The notes below the pieces were generated by a model. It was not told the DNA's origin and did no database searches. It worked only from the letters and a program-made list of their open reading frames with translations. Below, piece after piece: positions 1 to 7,055 of a stretch of 11,770 nucleotides of DNA. Positions within the stretch are counted from its first letter, which is position 1. Every line of letters begins with the position of its first letter. The stretch is from the NCBI GenBank assembly GCA_003567255.1, contig PWZW01000305.1:1-11770 (forward strand), in the 5' to 3' direction. Source of the DNA: Puniceicoccaceae bacterium. GTDB taxonomy: Bacteria; Verrucomicrobiota; Verrucomicrobiia; Opitutales; Coraliomargaritaceae. The position numbers and the translations under genes were made by a program.

Positions 1-152
1 AAGCAGCGCGGAGGGCTGGCTCGCAAGCCTTCATCGGCCAGCAGACCAAAACTTACTTTTTAATTGAATTGAGGAGAACGACTTCCCGGCATGTAAAACA
101 GGCTCAGGCTCGGCGGTCGCTCCCGTGGTAGAGCTTAATGTTTAGGATCATT
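1..152. other. Left-edge non-coding stretch, nothing supported
   Basis: This lies downstream of the last operon gene. I see no convincing gene or terminator here. An imperfect inverted repeat (GCTGGC at 15-20, GCCAGC at 37-42, 16-nt loop) is followed on the plus strand, only after 13 or so bases, by a short T-run at 57-61. That is too loose to call a terminator. A minus-strand ATG at 34 opens a frame of 11 codons that runs off the window, so it could be the start of a further gene but cannot be judged. Confidence 0.4.
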
Positions 153-1286
153 TCATGTGATGCGCTCTTCACTCGTAGGATCAAAAAAATGGATTTCGTT
201 TGTCTGGACTGCCAGGTTGACCATCCCTTCCAAGGAATAAGGGAATTCGCTGTCTACGCGGGCAGTGAAGGTGTGTGCTCCGGTATCAAGGTGTAGAAAA
301 GTTTCTTTCCCCATAGGTTCTGCCAGTTTGAGTTGGCTCTGAACGTTAATCGTCGGCGTGTCCGGAAGCACTGATTTCGGGCTAGTGATAGACTCTGGTC
401 GAATGCCGAGGATTACAGGTTTGTTTTGATAGTCGGCAACTCTGCGGGAAAGGTTAGCCGTTAGGGCGAGGTTAAGTTGGCGGCCGTTAGGATTAGTCTC
501 TACGAAGAATGTTTGCGTGCCTTTGGTTTGGATATGGCCGCTAAAAAAGTTCATCGCCGGACTACCGATAAAGCCGGCGACAAAAAGATTTGCTGGCGCG
601 TTAAAGAGGTTGAGCGGCGTATCGACTTGCATGATGTTTCCACCATTCATTACGCAAATACGGTCTCCCATGGTCATCGCCTCGACCTGATCGTGGGTTA
701 CATAAACCATGGTGGTTTTTAGGCGCTTGTGAAGGCTGGAGATCTCTTGTCGCGTGGAGACCCGCATCTTTGCGTCCAGATTGGAAAGGGGCTCATCAAA
801 CAAAAAAACTTTTGGCTGTCGTACAATCGCCCGGCCTAAGGCGACGCGCTGGCGTTGACCGCCGGAGAGGGCGGAAGGCTTGCGCCCGAGCATGGTGGTC
901 AGGCCAAGACTTTCCGCCACTGCCCCAACCCTGGTTTTCACCTCCGTCTTGCGGAAGCCCATCATTTCCAAACCAAAGGCCAGGTTGCCGTAAACTGTCT
1001 TGTGCGGGTAGAGGGCATAGCTTTGGAAAACCATCGATATGTCCCGGTCTTTTGGCGCTACTGCGTTGACACGGCGATGACCGATAAAGACGTCGCCACC
1101 GGTGACTGATTCCAGTCCGGCGATCATCCGGAGAGTGGTGGATTTTCCGCAGCCAGAGGGTCCGACAAAGACCATGAATTCACCATCCCGAATCTCTAGA
1201 TCTATTGCGTCCACCGCCCGAAATGCGGGGGCTCCTTTTTCGCCGGGGTATTCTTTGACGAGTGCTTTGAGGCTTACAGAGGCCAT
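153..1286 (-). CDS. Sugar ABC transporter ATP-binding protein (MsmX/UgpC/MalK family)
   Basis: This 377-residue protein is the ATPase that powers the carbohydrate importer. It should sit as a homodimer on the cytoplasmic face of the two permeases encoded upstream. Visible motifs, in order: Walker A GPSGCGKST (42-50), Q-loop Gln88, signature LSGGQ (140-144) running into RQRVALGRA, Walker B VFLFDEP (160-166, with D164 and E165), D-loop SNLD (168-171) and switch His198. After about residue 240 comes the C-terminal OB/TOBE regulatory domain typical of the MalK/UgpC group, with GSPAMNFF (241-248) and LGIRPESI (293-300). Length and motif spacing are normal for the family, and all catalytic residues are present. 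The ATG lies only 3 nt after the GH30 stop codon, with no clear Shine-Dalgarno sequence. It is the last gene of the operon, separated from the permeases by the GH30 gene. The family assignment is secure; the sugar specificity cannot be read from the ATPase. Confidence 0.96.
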   Translation of the reverse strand: MASVSLKALVKEYPGEKGAPAFRAVDAIDLEIRDGEFMVFVGPSGCGKSTTLRMIAGLESVTGGDVFIGHRRVNAVAPKDRDISMVFQSYALYPHKTVYGNLAFGLEMMGFRKTEVKTRVGAVAESLGLTTMLGRKPSALSGGQRQRVALGRAIVRQPKVFLFDEPLSNLDAKMRVSTRQEISSLHKRLKTTMVYVTHDQVEAMTMGDRICVMNGGNIMQVDTPLNLFNAPANLFVAGFIGSPAMNFFSGHIQTKGTQTFFVETNPNGRQLNLALTANLSRRVADYQNKPVILGIRPESITSPKSVLPDTPTINVQSQLKLAEPMGKETFLHLDTGAHTFTARVDSEFPYSLEGMVNLAVQTNEIHFFDPTSEERIT

Positions 1287-1289
1287 GAT

Positions 1290-2627
1290 TTAATCTTCGA
1301 GAATGGTTAGGATGGCGTGGGCCGGAATCTCCACGTTGGTGCCCTTCAAATCGCCCTTCAAATCGCAGGTGTAGGCAGTATCATCGAGATTGAGGACGAC
1401 GGTGGCAACCTTTCCATCGGGCCGCAGGTAGGCAGTGGTGAGGACTCCATCGCGGCTACTGGATATGGCAAGGCGGCGGCTCCCAGGAGTGATGAAGCGG
1501 GAAAAGTGACCAATGTAGTAATAAGAATTTTGGTATTTCAGTTCGCCGCTTTGTGTATCGACGAGGATTGGTGCGCTGCAGAGGTTGTTGACATGGTTGG
1601 GTCCACCGGTTTCGTCGAGCAGGAGATTCCAGTCCAGCCAGCCGGTCGTCCAGCGGTTGAAGTCGTTGATCATAGAACGCCCGTACCGCTCGCCCAGCGC
1701 CCAAGACTGGTCGTGCGTGCCCCCTTCCTGACAGCCTTCCGTGAAGAGCAGTTGCTTCTCCGGCCAAACGTCATGGGTTAATTGAAGGTTTTCAAAATGA
1801 TCACCATCGTACCAATGAAAGCCAGCACCCCAGACATATTTTGCGGCTTCCGGATCGTCGTAAACCGCTTTCGCTCGTTCAAAAAGGTGGTCGCGGTTAT
1901 GGTCCCAGATCACGATGTTTTTGTTTGGGAATCCCCCCTTGTTCAAGGCTGGACCGAGGTGATCACGGACAAAATCTCGCTCCTCATCCGGGGAGTAGCG
2001 GCAGGAGTCCCAGGTTTGCGTGGCTTCCGGTTCGTTCTGGACGCTCACACCCCAGATCGGAATGCCCTCGGCCTCGTAGGCTTCGATGAATTTGCAAAAG
2101 TAGCGTGCCCAGGCACTGCGGTATTCAGGAAGCAGTTTGCCGCCCTTGTTCATCTGTCTGGTATCTTTCATAAAAGCAGGAGGGCTCCAGGGAGAGGCAA
2201 GTAGGGGAATGGGACCTCCGGCAGTGGCAAAAGCACGTTTGATAAAAGGGATTCGAGTTGTCTGATCCGGGGCAATCGAGAATCCATTAAGTTCAGGATC
2301 CTCCTTACGCCCAAGATAGTCGTAGTTTCCAAGAGAGAAATCACAGCTGTGGATGTTTGTGCGGCAAAAGCTGTAGGCATTGCCCTCGTGCTTATCAAAA
2401 TAAGCCCGCAGTACTTCCTCTTGTTTTTCCGAACTCAGCTTTTCAAAATTGATCGCAGCTGCGTCAGTAAAAGCGCCACCAATTCCAAGGTGCGTCTGGA
2501 AACTTTTGTCGCGGTGTAGGCAAAGGCGCACGCTCTGAGCGTTTGCTGCTTTTCCCGAGAGTGCATCTGGCGCTATTTGGGAAAGCCGAAAGTCGGTGTT
2601 CTGTGCGGTGAGATAATACTTAGCCAT
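1290..2627 (-). CDS. Cytoplasmic GH30 family beta-glycosidase
   Basis: This 445-residue glycoside hydrolase belongs to family GH30, which uses a retaining mechanism on a (beta/alpha)8 barrel with an attached beta-sandwich. Family landmarks are the N-terminal GIGGAFTDAAA (48-58), SCDFSLGNYDY (94-104), ASPWSPPAFMK (144-154), the acid/base Glu199 in VQNEP, and the nucleophile Glu297 in LLFTEGC. Further landmarks are GWLDWNLLLDETGGPNH (329-345) and a C-terminal beta-sandwich after about 375. These resemble the glucosylceramidase/beta-1,6-glucanase branch of GH30 (subfamilies 1 and 3) more than the xylanase branch; the subfamily is my inference. There is no signal peptide (N-terminus MAKYYLTAQN), so the enzyme should act in the cytosol on imported oligosaccharides. 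It lies between the second permease and the ATPase, 39 nt after the permease stop. Residues 422-429 repeat DLKG twice because of a 12-bp tandem duplication. The start ATG has no strong ribosome binding site. Confidence 0.93.
   Translation of the reverse strand: MAKYYLTAQNTDFRLSQIAPDALSGKAANAQSVRLCLHRDKSFQTHLGIGGAFTDAAAINFEKLSSEKQEEVLRAYFDKHEGNAYSFCRTNIHSCDFSLGNYDYLGRKEDPELNGFSIAPDQTTRIPFIKRAFATAGGPIPLLASPWSPPAFMKDTRQMNKGGKLLPEYRSAWARYFCKFIEAYEAEGIPIWGVSVQNEPEATQTWDSCRYSPDEERDFVRDHLGPALNKGGFPNKNIVIWDHNRDHLFERAKAVYDDPEAAKYVWGAGFHWYDGDHFENLQLTHDVWPEKQLLFTEGCQEGGTHDQSWALGERYGRSMINDFNRWTTGWLDWNLLLDETGGPNHVNNLCSAPILVDTQSGELKYQNSYYYIGHFSRFITPGSRRLAISSSRDGVLTTAYLRPDGKVATVVLNLDDTAYTCDLKGDLKGTNVEIPAHAILTILED
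1341..1364. repeat. 12-bp perfect tandem duplication inside the GH30 gene
   Basis: GCCCTTCAAATC occurs twice head to tail at 1341-1352 and 1353-1364. On the coding strand this adds a second DLKG to the C-terminal beta-sandwich (residues 422-429) without breaking the frame. The two units are identical, which suggests a recent slippage or duplication event. Confidence 0.9.
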
Positions 2628-2660
2628 AATTTTCTACTTTATTGATTTTGGTGCTTATTG

Positions 2661-2676
2661 AAAGGGTCACCCCTTC
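2661..2676 (-). other. GUGA-capped hairpin at the permease/GH30 junction
   Basis: On the minus-strand transcript AAGGG (2675-2671) pairs with CCCTT (2666-2662) across the tetraloop GTGA (2670-2667). One extra G-U pair extends the stem. The loop has the GNRA form, and the TGA stop codon of the permease lies inside it. A flanking GGTG (2679-2676) and CACC (2653-2650) could add an outer stem. No T-run follows, so this is not an intrinsic terminator. It might affect mRNA processing or expression of the downstream GH30 gene, or be chance. Confidence 0.35.
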
Positions 2677-3542
2677 ACCGCCCCAGCGGTCAGGCCGGAA
2701 ATGAACTCTTTTTGTAAAATGAGGAAGAGTATCATCACGGGGAGAATGGAAATGAAGGTCCCCGCCATGAGCATACCGTAGTCCTGTGAGTACATTCCTT
2801 TCATTTGTGCAATGGCCACGGCCAGGGTCTGTTTTTCCGGGCTCTGAAGGATAATTTGTGGCAGGATGAAGTTGTTCCAGGCCCCGAGAAAGGTGATGAG
2901 AAGAAAGGCGGCAAGGGTCGGGCGTACCAAAGGCACAACTACATAAAAGAAAATTTCAAATTCTCGACATCCGTCCATTCTCGCCGCTTCCAGTAGTTCG
3001 TCTGGTATGGTGTTGATCATACTCTGGCGAAAGAGAAAGATGCCGAAGGCCGTGGCTGCGCCGGGCAGGATGAGCCCGGTGTAGGTATTTAATAGTCCGA
3101 GTTGGAAGAGCCATTGGTAGCCCGGTGCAAGTAAAAGTGGACCGGGAATCATGAGGGTAAAGAAAATGAGCGCCCCCATGGTTCGGCGTCCCTTGAACCT
3201 GAACTTCGCCAGGGCATAGCCACCCATTGAACAAAAGAGCGTTGCCAAGACGCTGGCGAGGGCGGCAAAGGCAAAGGAATTGAGAATGAAGCGAATGAAA
3301 TCCAGCTGGGTGAAGAGCCGGAAATAGTGGGAAAGGGTGAGGCGATCCCAGGCCACGCCTAAAAAGCCTTCGCCGCGGGGTAAAAAGCGGGAAGTGAAAA
3401 AATCTCCCGGCATCTTGATGCTGGAGCAGACCATATAAATAAGTGGGACGAGCGTAACCACCGCGACGACAAGCAAAAGAAAGTAGAGGACGCCCAGTTT
3501 GAAAAAGCCGAGCTCGTTAGGATTTGCGCTGGAGGTCTTCAT
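2667..3542 (-). CDS. Carbohydrate ABC transporter permease, MalG type
   Basis: This 291-residue inner-membrane permease is one of the two channel subunits of the sugar importer (MalG/CUT1 family). Hydrophobic segments lie at about 15-38, 84-108, 122-143, 150-171, 207-228 and 260-277, giving the usual six helices. The cytoplasmic EAA loop that contacts the ATPase is at 182-204, with EAARMDGCREFEIF. The C-terminus FISGLTAGAVKG (280-291) is the hallmark ending of MalG-type permeases. Length is normal. The ATG begins immediately after the TAA of the MalF-type permease (no gap), so translational coupling is likely. It needs the MalF partner, the solute-binding protein and the ATPase, all present in the same operon. 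The substrate is not deducible from this subunit alone. Confidence 0.96.
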   Translation of the reverse strand: MKTSSANPNELGFFKLGVLYFLLLVVAVVTLVPLIYMVCSSIKMPGDFFTSRFLPRGEGFLGVAWDRLTLSHYFRLFTQLDFIRFILNSFAFAALASVLATLFCSMGGYALAKFRFKGRRTMGALIFFTLMIPGPLLLAPGYQWLFQLGLLNTYTGLILPGAATAFGIFLFRQSMINTIPDELLEAARMDGCREFEIFFYVVVPLVRPTLAAFLLITFLGAWNNFILPQIILQSPEKQTLAVAIAQMKGMYSQDYGMLMAGTFISILPVMILFLILQKEFISGLTAGAVKG

Positions 3543-4427
3543 TTATTTGGTGCGGGTAAGGCGGAGTTGGACGAGGCCGAGGATCAGGAGGACGATGGTC
3601 AGCGCCCAGCCAATGGCACTGGCGTAACCTAGGTCGCCGACCTCGAATCCGGTCTGGAACAGGTACATGACGATGGTGAGGCCGCGATCCTCACTGCCGG
3701 GGCCGTCGAGGAGGATGTAAGGCAACTCAAAGAGTTGAAAGCTGCCGATCAGCGAGAGGATGATCACAAAGGTCCCGATGGGCATGATATGAGGAAGGGT
3801 GACGTGGCGGAAGCGTTGCCAGATACCGGCCCCGTCGATTTCGGCGGCTTCGAGCAGGGTTTTGTCGACACTTTGAAGTGCCGCTAAAAAGTAGATCATA
3901 TTGAATCCGGCATACATCCAGAGCCCGGCTAGGATCATGGCGGGCATGGTATAAGTCTCCAGCCAGGGGAATTCCAAGTCGAAGCCGACAAGCCCGTGGA
4001 GTACGGTGTTGAGCAGTCCGGTGCGCTGCTCAAAAATAAGTCCGAAAAGCATTGCCACAAAAACAATCCCCACGAGCGAGGGAGAAAAGAAGATGAGGCG
4101 GAAGATCGCTTTACCCCTGACTTGAGGGTTGTTCAGGAGCAGGGCAAGTCCGAGGGCCACGGGCATCTGCACAAGAACAGAGGCAATGGCATAGAAGCTG
4201 GTGTTGGAGAGTGCTTTCCAAAACCGGGGATCCGCAACCAGATATTCAAAATTGTCCAAACCAACAAACACCGAGGTGCCCGGCCCGTAGGTTTGTTGAA
4301 GGGATAGGGAGATGGCCTTGACCAATGGATACACCGTGAAGCCAAGGAAAAGAAGAAGGAAGGGTGCTAGAAACAGATAAGCGTTCAGGCTGCGTTCGCC
4401 CCCCTGAAGTGGTGCTGTTTTGCTCAT
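3543..4427 (-). CDS. Carbohydrate ABC transporter permease, MalF type
   Basis: This 294-residue inner-membrane permease is the partner of the MalG-type protein. Hydrophobic segments occur at about 14-36, 78-99, 110-132, 160-183, 216-236 and 266-288. The EAA loop is at 192-212, with EAAEIDGAGIWQRF followed by TLPHIMP. The reading frame stays open upstream to 4529, but I place the start at the ATG at 4427. That makes the protein begin MSKTAPLQGG, and gives a classical 4-nt ATGA overlap with the stop of the solute-binding protein gene. The longer version would add 34 residues that only shadow the upstream gene. No Shine-Dalgarno sequence is visible, so translation is probably coupled to the upstream gene. 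The short N-terminus without an extra domain fits the CUT1 oligosaccharide importers. Confidence 0.95.
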   Translation of the reverse strand: MSKTAPLQGGERSLNAYLFLAPFLLLFLGFTVYPLVKAISLSLQQTYGPGTSVFVGLDNFEYLVADPRFWKALSNTSFYAIASVLVQMPVALGLALLLNNPQVRGKAIFRLIFFSPSLVGIVFVAMLFGLIFEQRTGLLNTVLHGLVGFDLEFPWLETYTMPAMILAGLWMYAGFNMIYFLAALQSVDKTLLEAAEIDGAGIWQRFRHVTLPHIMPIGTFVIILSLIGSFQLFELPYILLDGPGSEDRGLTIVMYLFQTGFEVGDLGYASAIGWALTIVLLILGLVQLRLTRTK

Positions 4428-5818
4428 GATCCGGAGTGAAAGGCATTGCGCGACATTTGTCGCTCTAGCACAGCCTGCTGACGTTTGAGGAGATCCATCG
4501 CTATAGGCATGAGGGATGCTTCGTCCCAAGCGTCGTTTGCCCGGGCGTAATCCCGCAGTTGTAGAAGGGCGTTTTGAAAGCAGGTATTGGCCAAATTATT
4601 ATAGGGAGAGGCGTTGCGCATGGGCATGTCCTCCACGAGTTCGATGTAGAGCTGGGCCTTTCGCTGATTTGAGAAATAGGGGTCCGGCTCATTAAAGGCG
4701 GGGTGGTCCCAGTGTTCGGAGATGGGGGTGATGATGTCGGTTTCCTTGTACAGGGAAACGGCGATCTCCTCCGAAAGATAGAGTTGCTTGGCAAGTTCCC
4801 AGCTTTCTTCGAAATCTCCGCTCGTGCGGGGGATACCCATCATGGTGCCGCCAATGACGGTGGTGCGCCGACCGCCGCGTTCCCAGGCGGGTAGTGGGAT
4901 GAGTTTTAGTTTTCCGGATAGCTCGGGCAGGTCTTTTTTCCAGACCGAGGACAGCCAGTCGGGCATGAGGTTGGTCAATACCAGCCCTTCCAGCTTTAAA
5001 AAGTTTCCTGAGGCTCTGAATTCCGGGGCTGCGATCGCCACGCGGTTTGGCCCGTCCACCCAGTTGACTAGTCGACACATTACCTCGGCATGAAGGGGGT
5101 CCACAAGCGTCGGCTCACCTGATGGGCCAAAAAAATTACCCCCGGCTTGTAGTAGGATGGCTTCAATCTGGGAGGCATCCGTCAGTGAAAAGTTCAGGAT
5201 ATAGACCTGCTCGCGTTCGTTCCCTCCGACATTTTCCTGAAGCGGGCGCAGTGCCTCAAAGAGGTCATCCCAGGTTTCAACCGCTGAGAGATCAATACCC
5301 GCTGCTTCGATGATGTCCGCCCGGTAGGCGAGCGTCGTCGTGTGCATGTCGTGGGGCAGGCCGAAGATCCGCCCGCGGGAAGTCCAGGGACTAAAGGCCG
5401 CCGGATGGATTAGTTCGTCAATGCCTTCTTCTTTAATGCGGTCCGTTAGGTCGACAAAGCCGATTTGGTCGAGTGGCCCGGCGAAGGTTTTCGGAGCCAT
5501 TTCGCGGACGACCTCCACGAGATTGGCTACTGGAATCTCCGAAAAGAAGCCGGAGAGCAACCGGCGTTCCAGAGCCTGCTGGCTGAGCAGGGAGAGCTGG
5601 AAGGGCATCTCTGGGTTTTTCCTGTTCCAAGCCTCAATGTGCGGTGCGTACAAATCACGGTGCTGCGGAGAGAAAAGCCAGATTTCGGAGGTTTGCGCGG
5701 CTTCGCGCTGCTGCCATGTAATCACCATAGCGCAGACAACGCCACCGATGGTCATCCAGCGAAAGGCGACGGGGAGTACCCGCCATCCGTTTCGGTAGTA
5801 CTGTTTAAGTTTTTGCAA
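4424..5818 (-). CDS. Extracellular solute-binding protein, membrane-anchored (sugar ABC importer)
   Basis: This 464-residue protein is the periplasmic sugar-capturing component of the importer (family 1 solute-binding fold). Typical elements are IWLFSPQHRDLYAPHIEAW (46-64), where the fold starts, and RGRIFGLPHDMHTTTLAYR (148-166), which is the most recognisable SBP_bac_1 segment. WDDLFEAL (183-190) and the C-terminal half with GGTMMGIPRTSGDFEESWEL also fit. The N-terminus has basic residues followed by one hydrophobic helix at about 22-35. Its only cysteine, Cys29, lies inside that helix without a proper lipobox, and no clear signal-peptidase site follows. It is therefore probably tethered to the inner membrane rather than soluble or a lipoprotein. 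The start is a TTG codon, supported by GGAG 7 nt upstream; the next methionine is residue 22, inside the hydrophobic segment. The stop overlaps the MalF start by 4 nt. The family is clear, the ligand inferred. Confidence 0.92.
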   Translation of the reverse strand: MQKLKQYYRNGWRVLPVAFRWMTIGGVVCAMVITWQQREAAQTSEIWLFSPQHRDLYAPHIEAWNRKNPEMPFQLSLLSQQALERRLLSGFFSEIPVANLVEVVREMAPKTFAGPLDQIGFVDLTDRIKEEGIDELIHPAAFSPWTSRGRIFGLPHDMHTTTLAYRADIIEAAGIDLSAVETWDDLFEALRPLQENVGGNEREQVYILNFSLTDASQIEAILLQAGGNFFGPSGEPTLVDPLHAEVMCRLVNWVDGPNRVAIAAPEFRASGNFLKLEGLVLTNLMPDWLSSVWKKDLPELSGKLKLIPLPAWERGGRRTTVIGGTMMGIPRTSGDFEESWELAKQLYLSEEIAVSLYKETDIITPISEHWDHPAFNEPDPYFSNQRKAQLYIELVEDMPMRNASPYNNLANTCFQNALLQLRDYARANDAWDEASLMPIAMDLLKRQQAVLERQMSRNAFHSGS

Positions 5819-5825
5819 ATTGGCT

Positions 5826-5829
5826 CTCC
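5826..5829 (-). promoter_or_regulatory. Shine-Dalgarno GGAG supporting the TTG start of the solute-binding protein
   Basis: GGAG on the minus strand sits 7 nt upstream of the TTG at 5818. Most genes in this operon lack such a motif, so its presence here favours TTG as the true start over the in-frame ATG that begins inside the membrane helix. Confidence 0.6.
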
Positions 5830-5852
5830 GTCGGCTCTTACGAACTAGGTGA

Positions 5853-6470
5853 TTATGGGCAACGACGACGTATCAGGACGAGGGCAAGGGCAAGTGCAGA
5901 GATCGCCAGGGCCGTAGTAGCTGGTTCTGGGATCACCGTCATCTCAGCCTCGAAGACGAAGAAGTTTTCGCTTGCGGAGGCCGAGCCGTCCGCATCTGCA
6001 AATGAGATTAAGGGGCGAACAAACGATGCGCCGCTTGGGGCACTTCCCGTTACCGAGAGGCTGCCCGGAGCTGGTGCGGGATCCGAGAGGACCAGGTTAA
6101 GGGTATTTACCTCCTCGCTGATTTTAGTGGTGTCATCGCTTTCAAAAAACTCAAGGGCGACGGAGATGGTGCCGCCAAAGTTTTCCTCAACCAAAAAGTC
6201 AGTGAGGTTGAAAGTGTAGGTGAACCCCTCAGTGGCCGCGATGCCAGTTTGAAACACGCCCCCACTATTCCCCGGATTATCCGCAAAGAAGCTGGCGTGG
6301 GGATTGCCCTCTCCAAAGAATTCGTTGAAGTTCGTGGCACCGAAACTTCCCCAGCCCGAGCCGAGGCCATCACCGGTATCGTTAAATCCGGGATTAACCA
6401 GTAGGTTTTGCGAGGAAAAGGCGAGGAGGGGGGTCGTCGCTGCGAGGAGACTGAATATTAACTTTTTCAT
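5853..6470 (-). CDS. PEP-CTERM sorting-domain protein with carbohydrate-binding-like domain
   Basis: This 205-residue exported protein begins with a signal peptide (MKKLIFSLLAATTPLLAFSS). The middle, about 21-178, looks like a jelly-roll carbohydrate-binding domain of the CBM4/9 type. It opens NLLVNPGFND, contains SGWGSFG, and has alternating beta-strands and few charges. The C-terminus is a textbook PEP-CTERM signal: IPEPATTA (180-187), a hydrophobic helix to about 200, then RRR (201-203). In known systems an exosortase recognises this tail and processes the protein during export to the cell surface or extracellular matrix. I see no enzyme motif, so a glucan-binding or surface-retention role is inferred from fold and context. 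It starts 18 nt after the preceding gene. The exosortase itself is not in the window. Confidence 0.85.
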   Translation of the reverse strand: MKKLIFSLLAATTPLLAFSSQNLLVNPGFNDTGDGLGSGWGSFGATNFNEFFGEGNPHASFFADNPGNSGGVFQTGIAATEGFTYTFNLTDFLVEENFGGTISVALEFFESDDTTKISEEVNTLNLVLSDPAPAPGSLSVTGSAPSGASFVRPLISFADADGSASASENFFVFEAEMTVIPEPATTALAISALALALVLIRRRCP

Positions 6471-6488
6471 ATCGTTGATTTGGGTTGG

Positions 6489-7055
6489 TTATAATCTGTT
6501 GGAGGAGAGTTGAAGGCGGCCAATTTTGAGGGCGCCTCCTTTCTTTTCAGAAGCGCTTGGATGGAATTCAATGACCGCGCGAAGGTTGTCCACCGGAGGT
6601 CGGGCCCGAATGGAAAAGGCCTTCCATTCATCCAAAAAATCGTCTGCATTGATGACCCTGCGATTTAGGTAGACCTGTTGATCGTCGATCGTGGACTCGA
6701 GACGAATCTCAACGCGTCCGGCCGCTGTCCCGGCATCCGGCTTATCTGCGTAGGCGTGTACCGTAAGCTCATACATGCGCCCGGCTCTGATATTTTGGGC
6801 GTCTTGAAAAATTCCCGAGCTGGCGCGATGTTCATCTGCCAATTCCCAGTGTTTGTAGGCAACCATTGCTTCATCATCGAGTCGTGGCTCCCACCCGGTG
6901 ACGCGCTCAACCTTCTCGCCCCAGACACCCCAGTGTGCCGCATTTGCGGGACGGTCTCCGGCTTCTTTAAAGCTTGTGTTTTGGAGGTGCGCTTGGGCAC
7001 CAGAGGCCATTAAAATAAGGCCTAGGGGAATTATAAGGGTTTTCAGTCTAATCAT
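6489..7055 (-). CDS. Secreted small carbohydrate-binding-like protein
   Basis: This 188-residue protein has a clear signal peptide (MIRLKTLIIPLGLILMASGA, then QA with likely cleavage at AQA/HLQ). The mature part resembles a galactose-binding-like beta-sandwich: NTSFKEAGDRPANAAHWGVWG (start at about 26) matches the usual 'N-x-S-F-E ... W' opening of CBM modules. GIFQDAQNIRAGRMYELTVHAYA (from 81) matches the 'tQ ... v.aG..Y.ls.w.r' segment. No catalytic residues or sorting tail are visible, so it should be free in the periplasm or outside the cell. Its ATG overlaps the end of the GH5 gene by 8 nt and has a strong AAAGGAG ribosome binding site. The overlap suggests a role alongside GH5. The family could not be named with certainty, and the binding target is unknown. 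Confidence 0.75.
   Translation of the reverse strand: MIRLKTLIIPLGLILMASGAQAHLQNTSFKEAGDRPANAAHWGVWGEKVERVTGWEPRLDDEAMVAYKHWELADEHRASSGIFQDAQNIRAGRMYELTVHAYADKPDAGTAAGRVEIRLESTIDDQQVYLNRRVINADDFLDEWKAFSIRARPPVDNLRAVIEFHPSASEKKGGALKIGRLQLSSNRL

Noticed and set aside
15..61. Possible terminator hairpin with T-run at the left edge
   Set aside because: The loop is 16 nt, the stem is only 6 bp and the T-run starts about 14 bases after the stem.
4428..4529. N-terminal extension of the MalF-type permease
   Set aside because: It only overlaps the end of the solute-binding protein gene. The ATG at 4427 gives a normal N-terminus and a 4-nt ATGA overlap.
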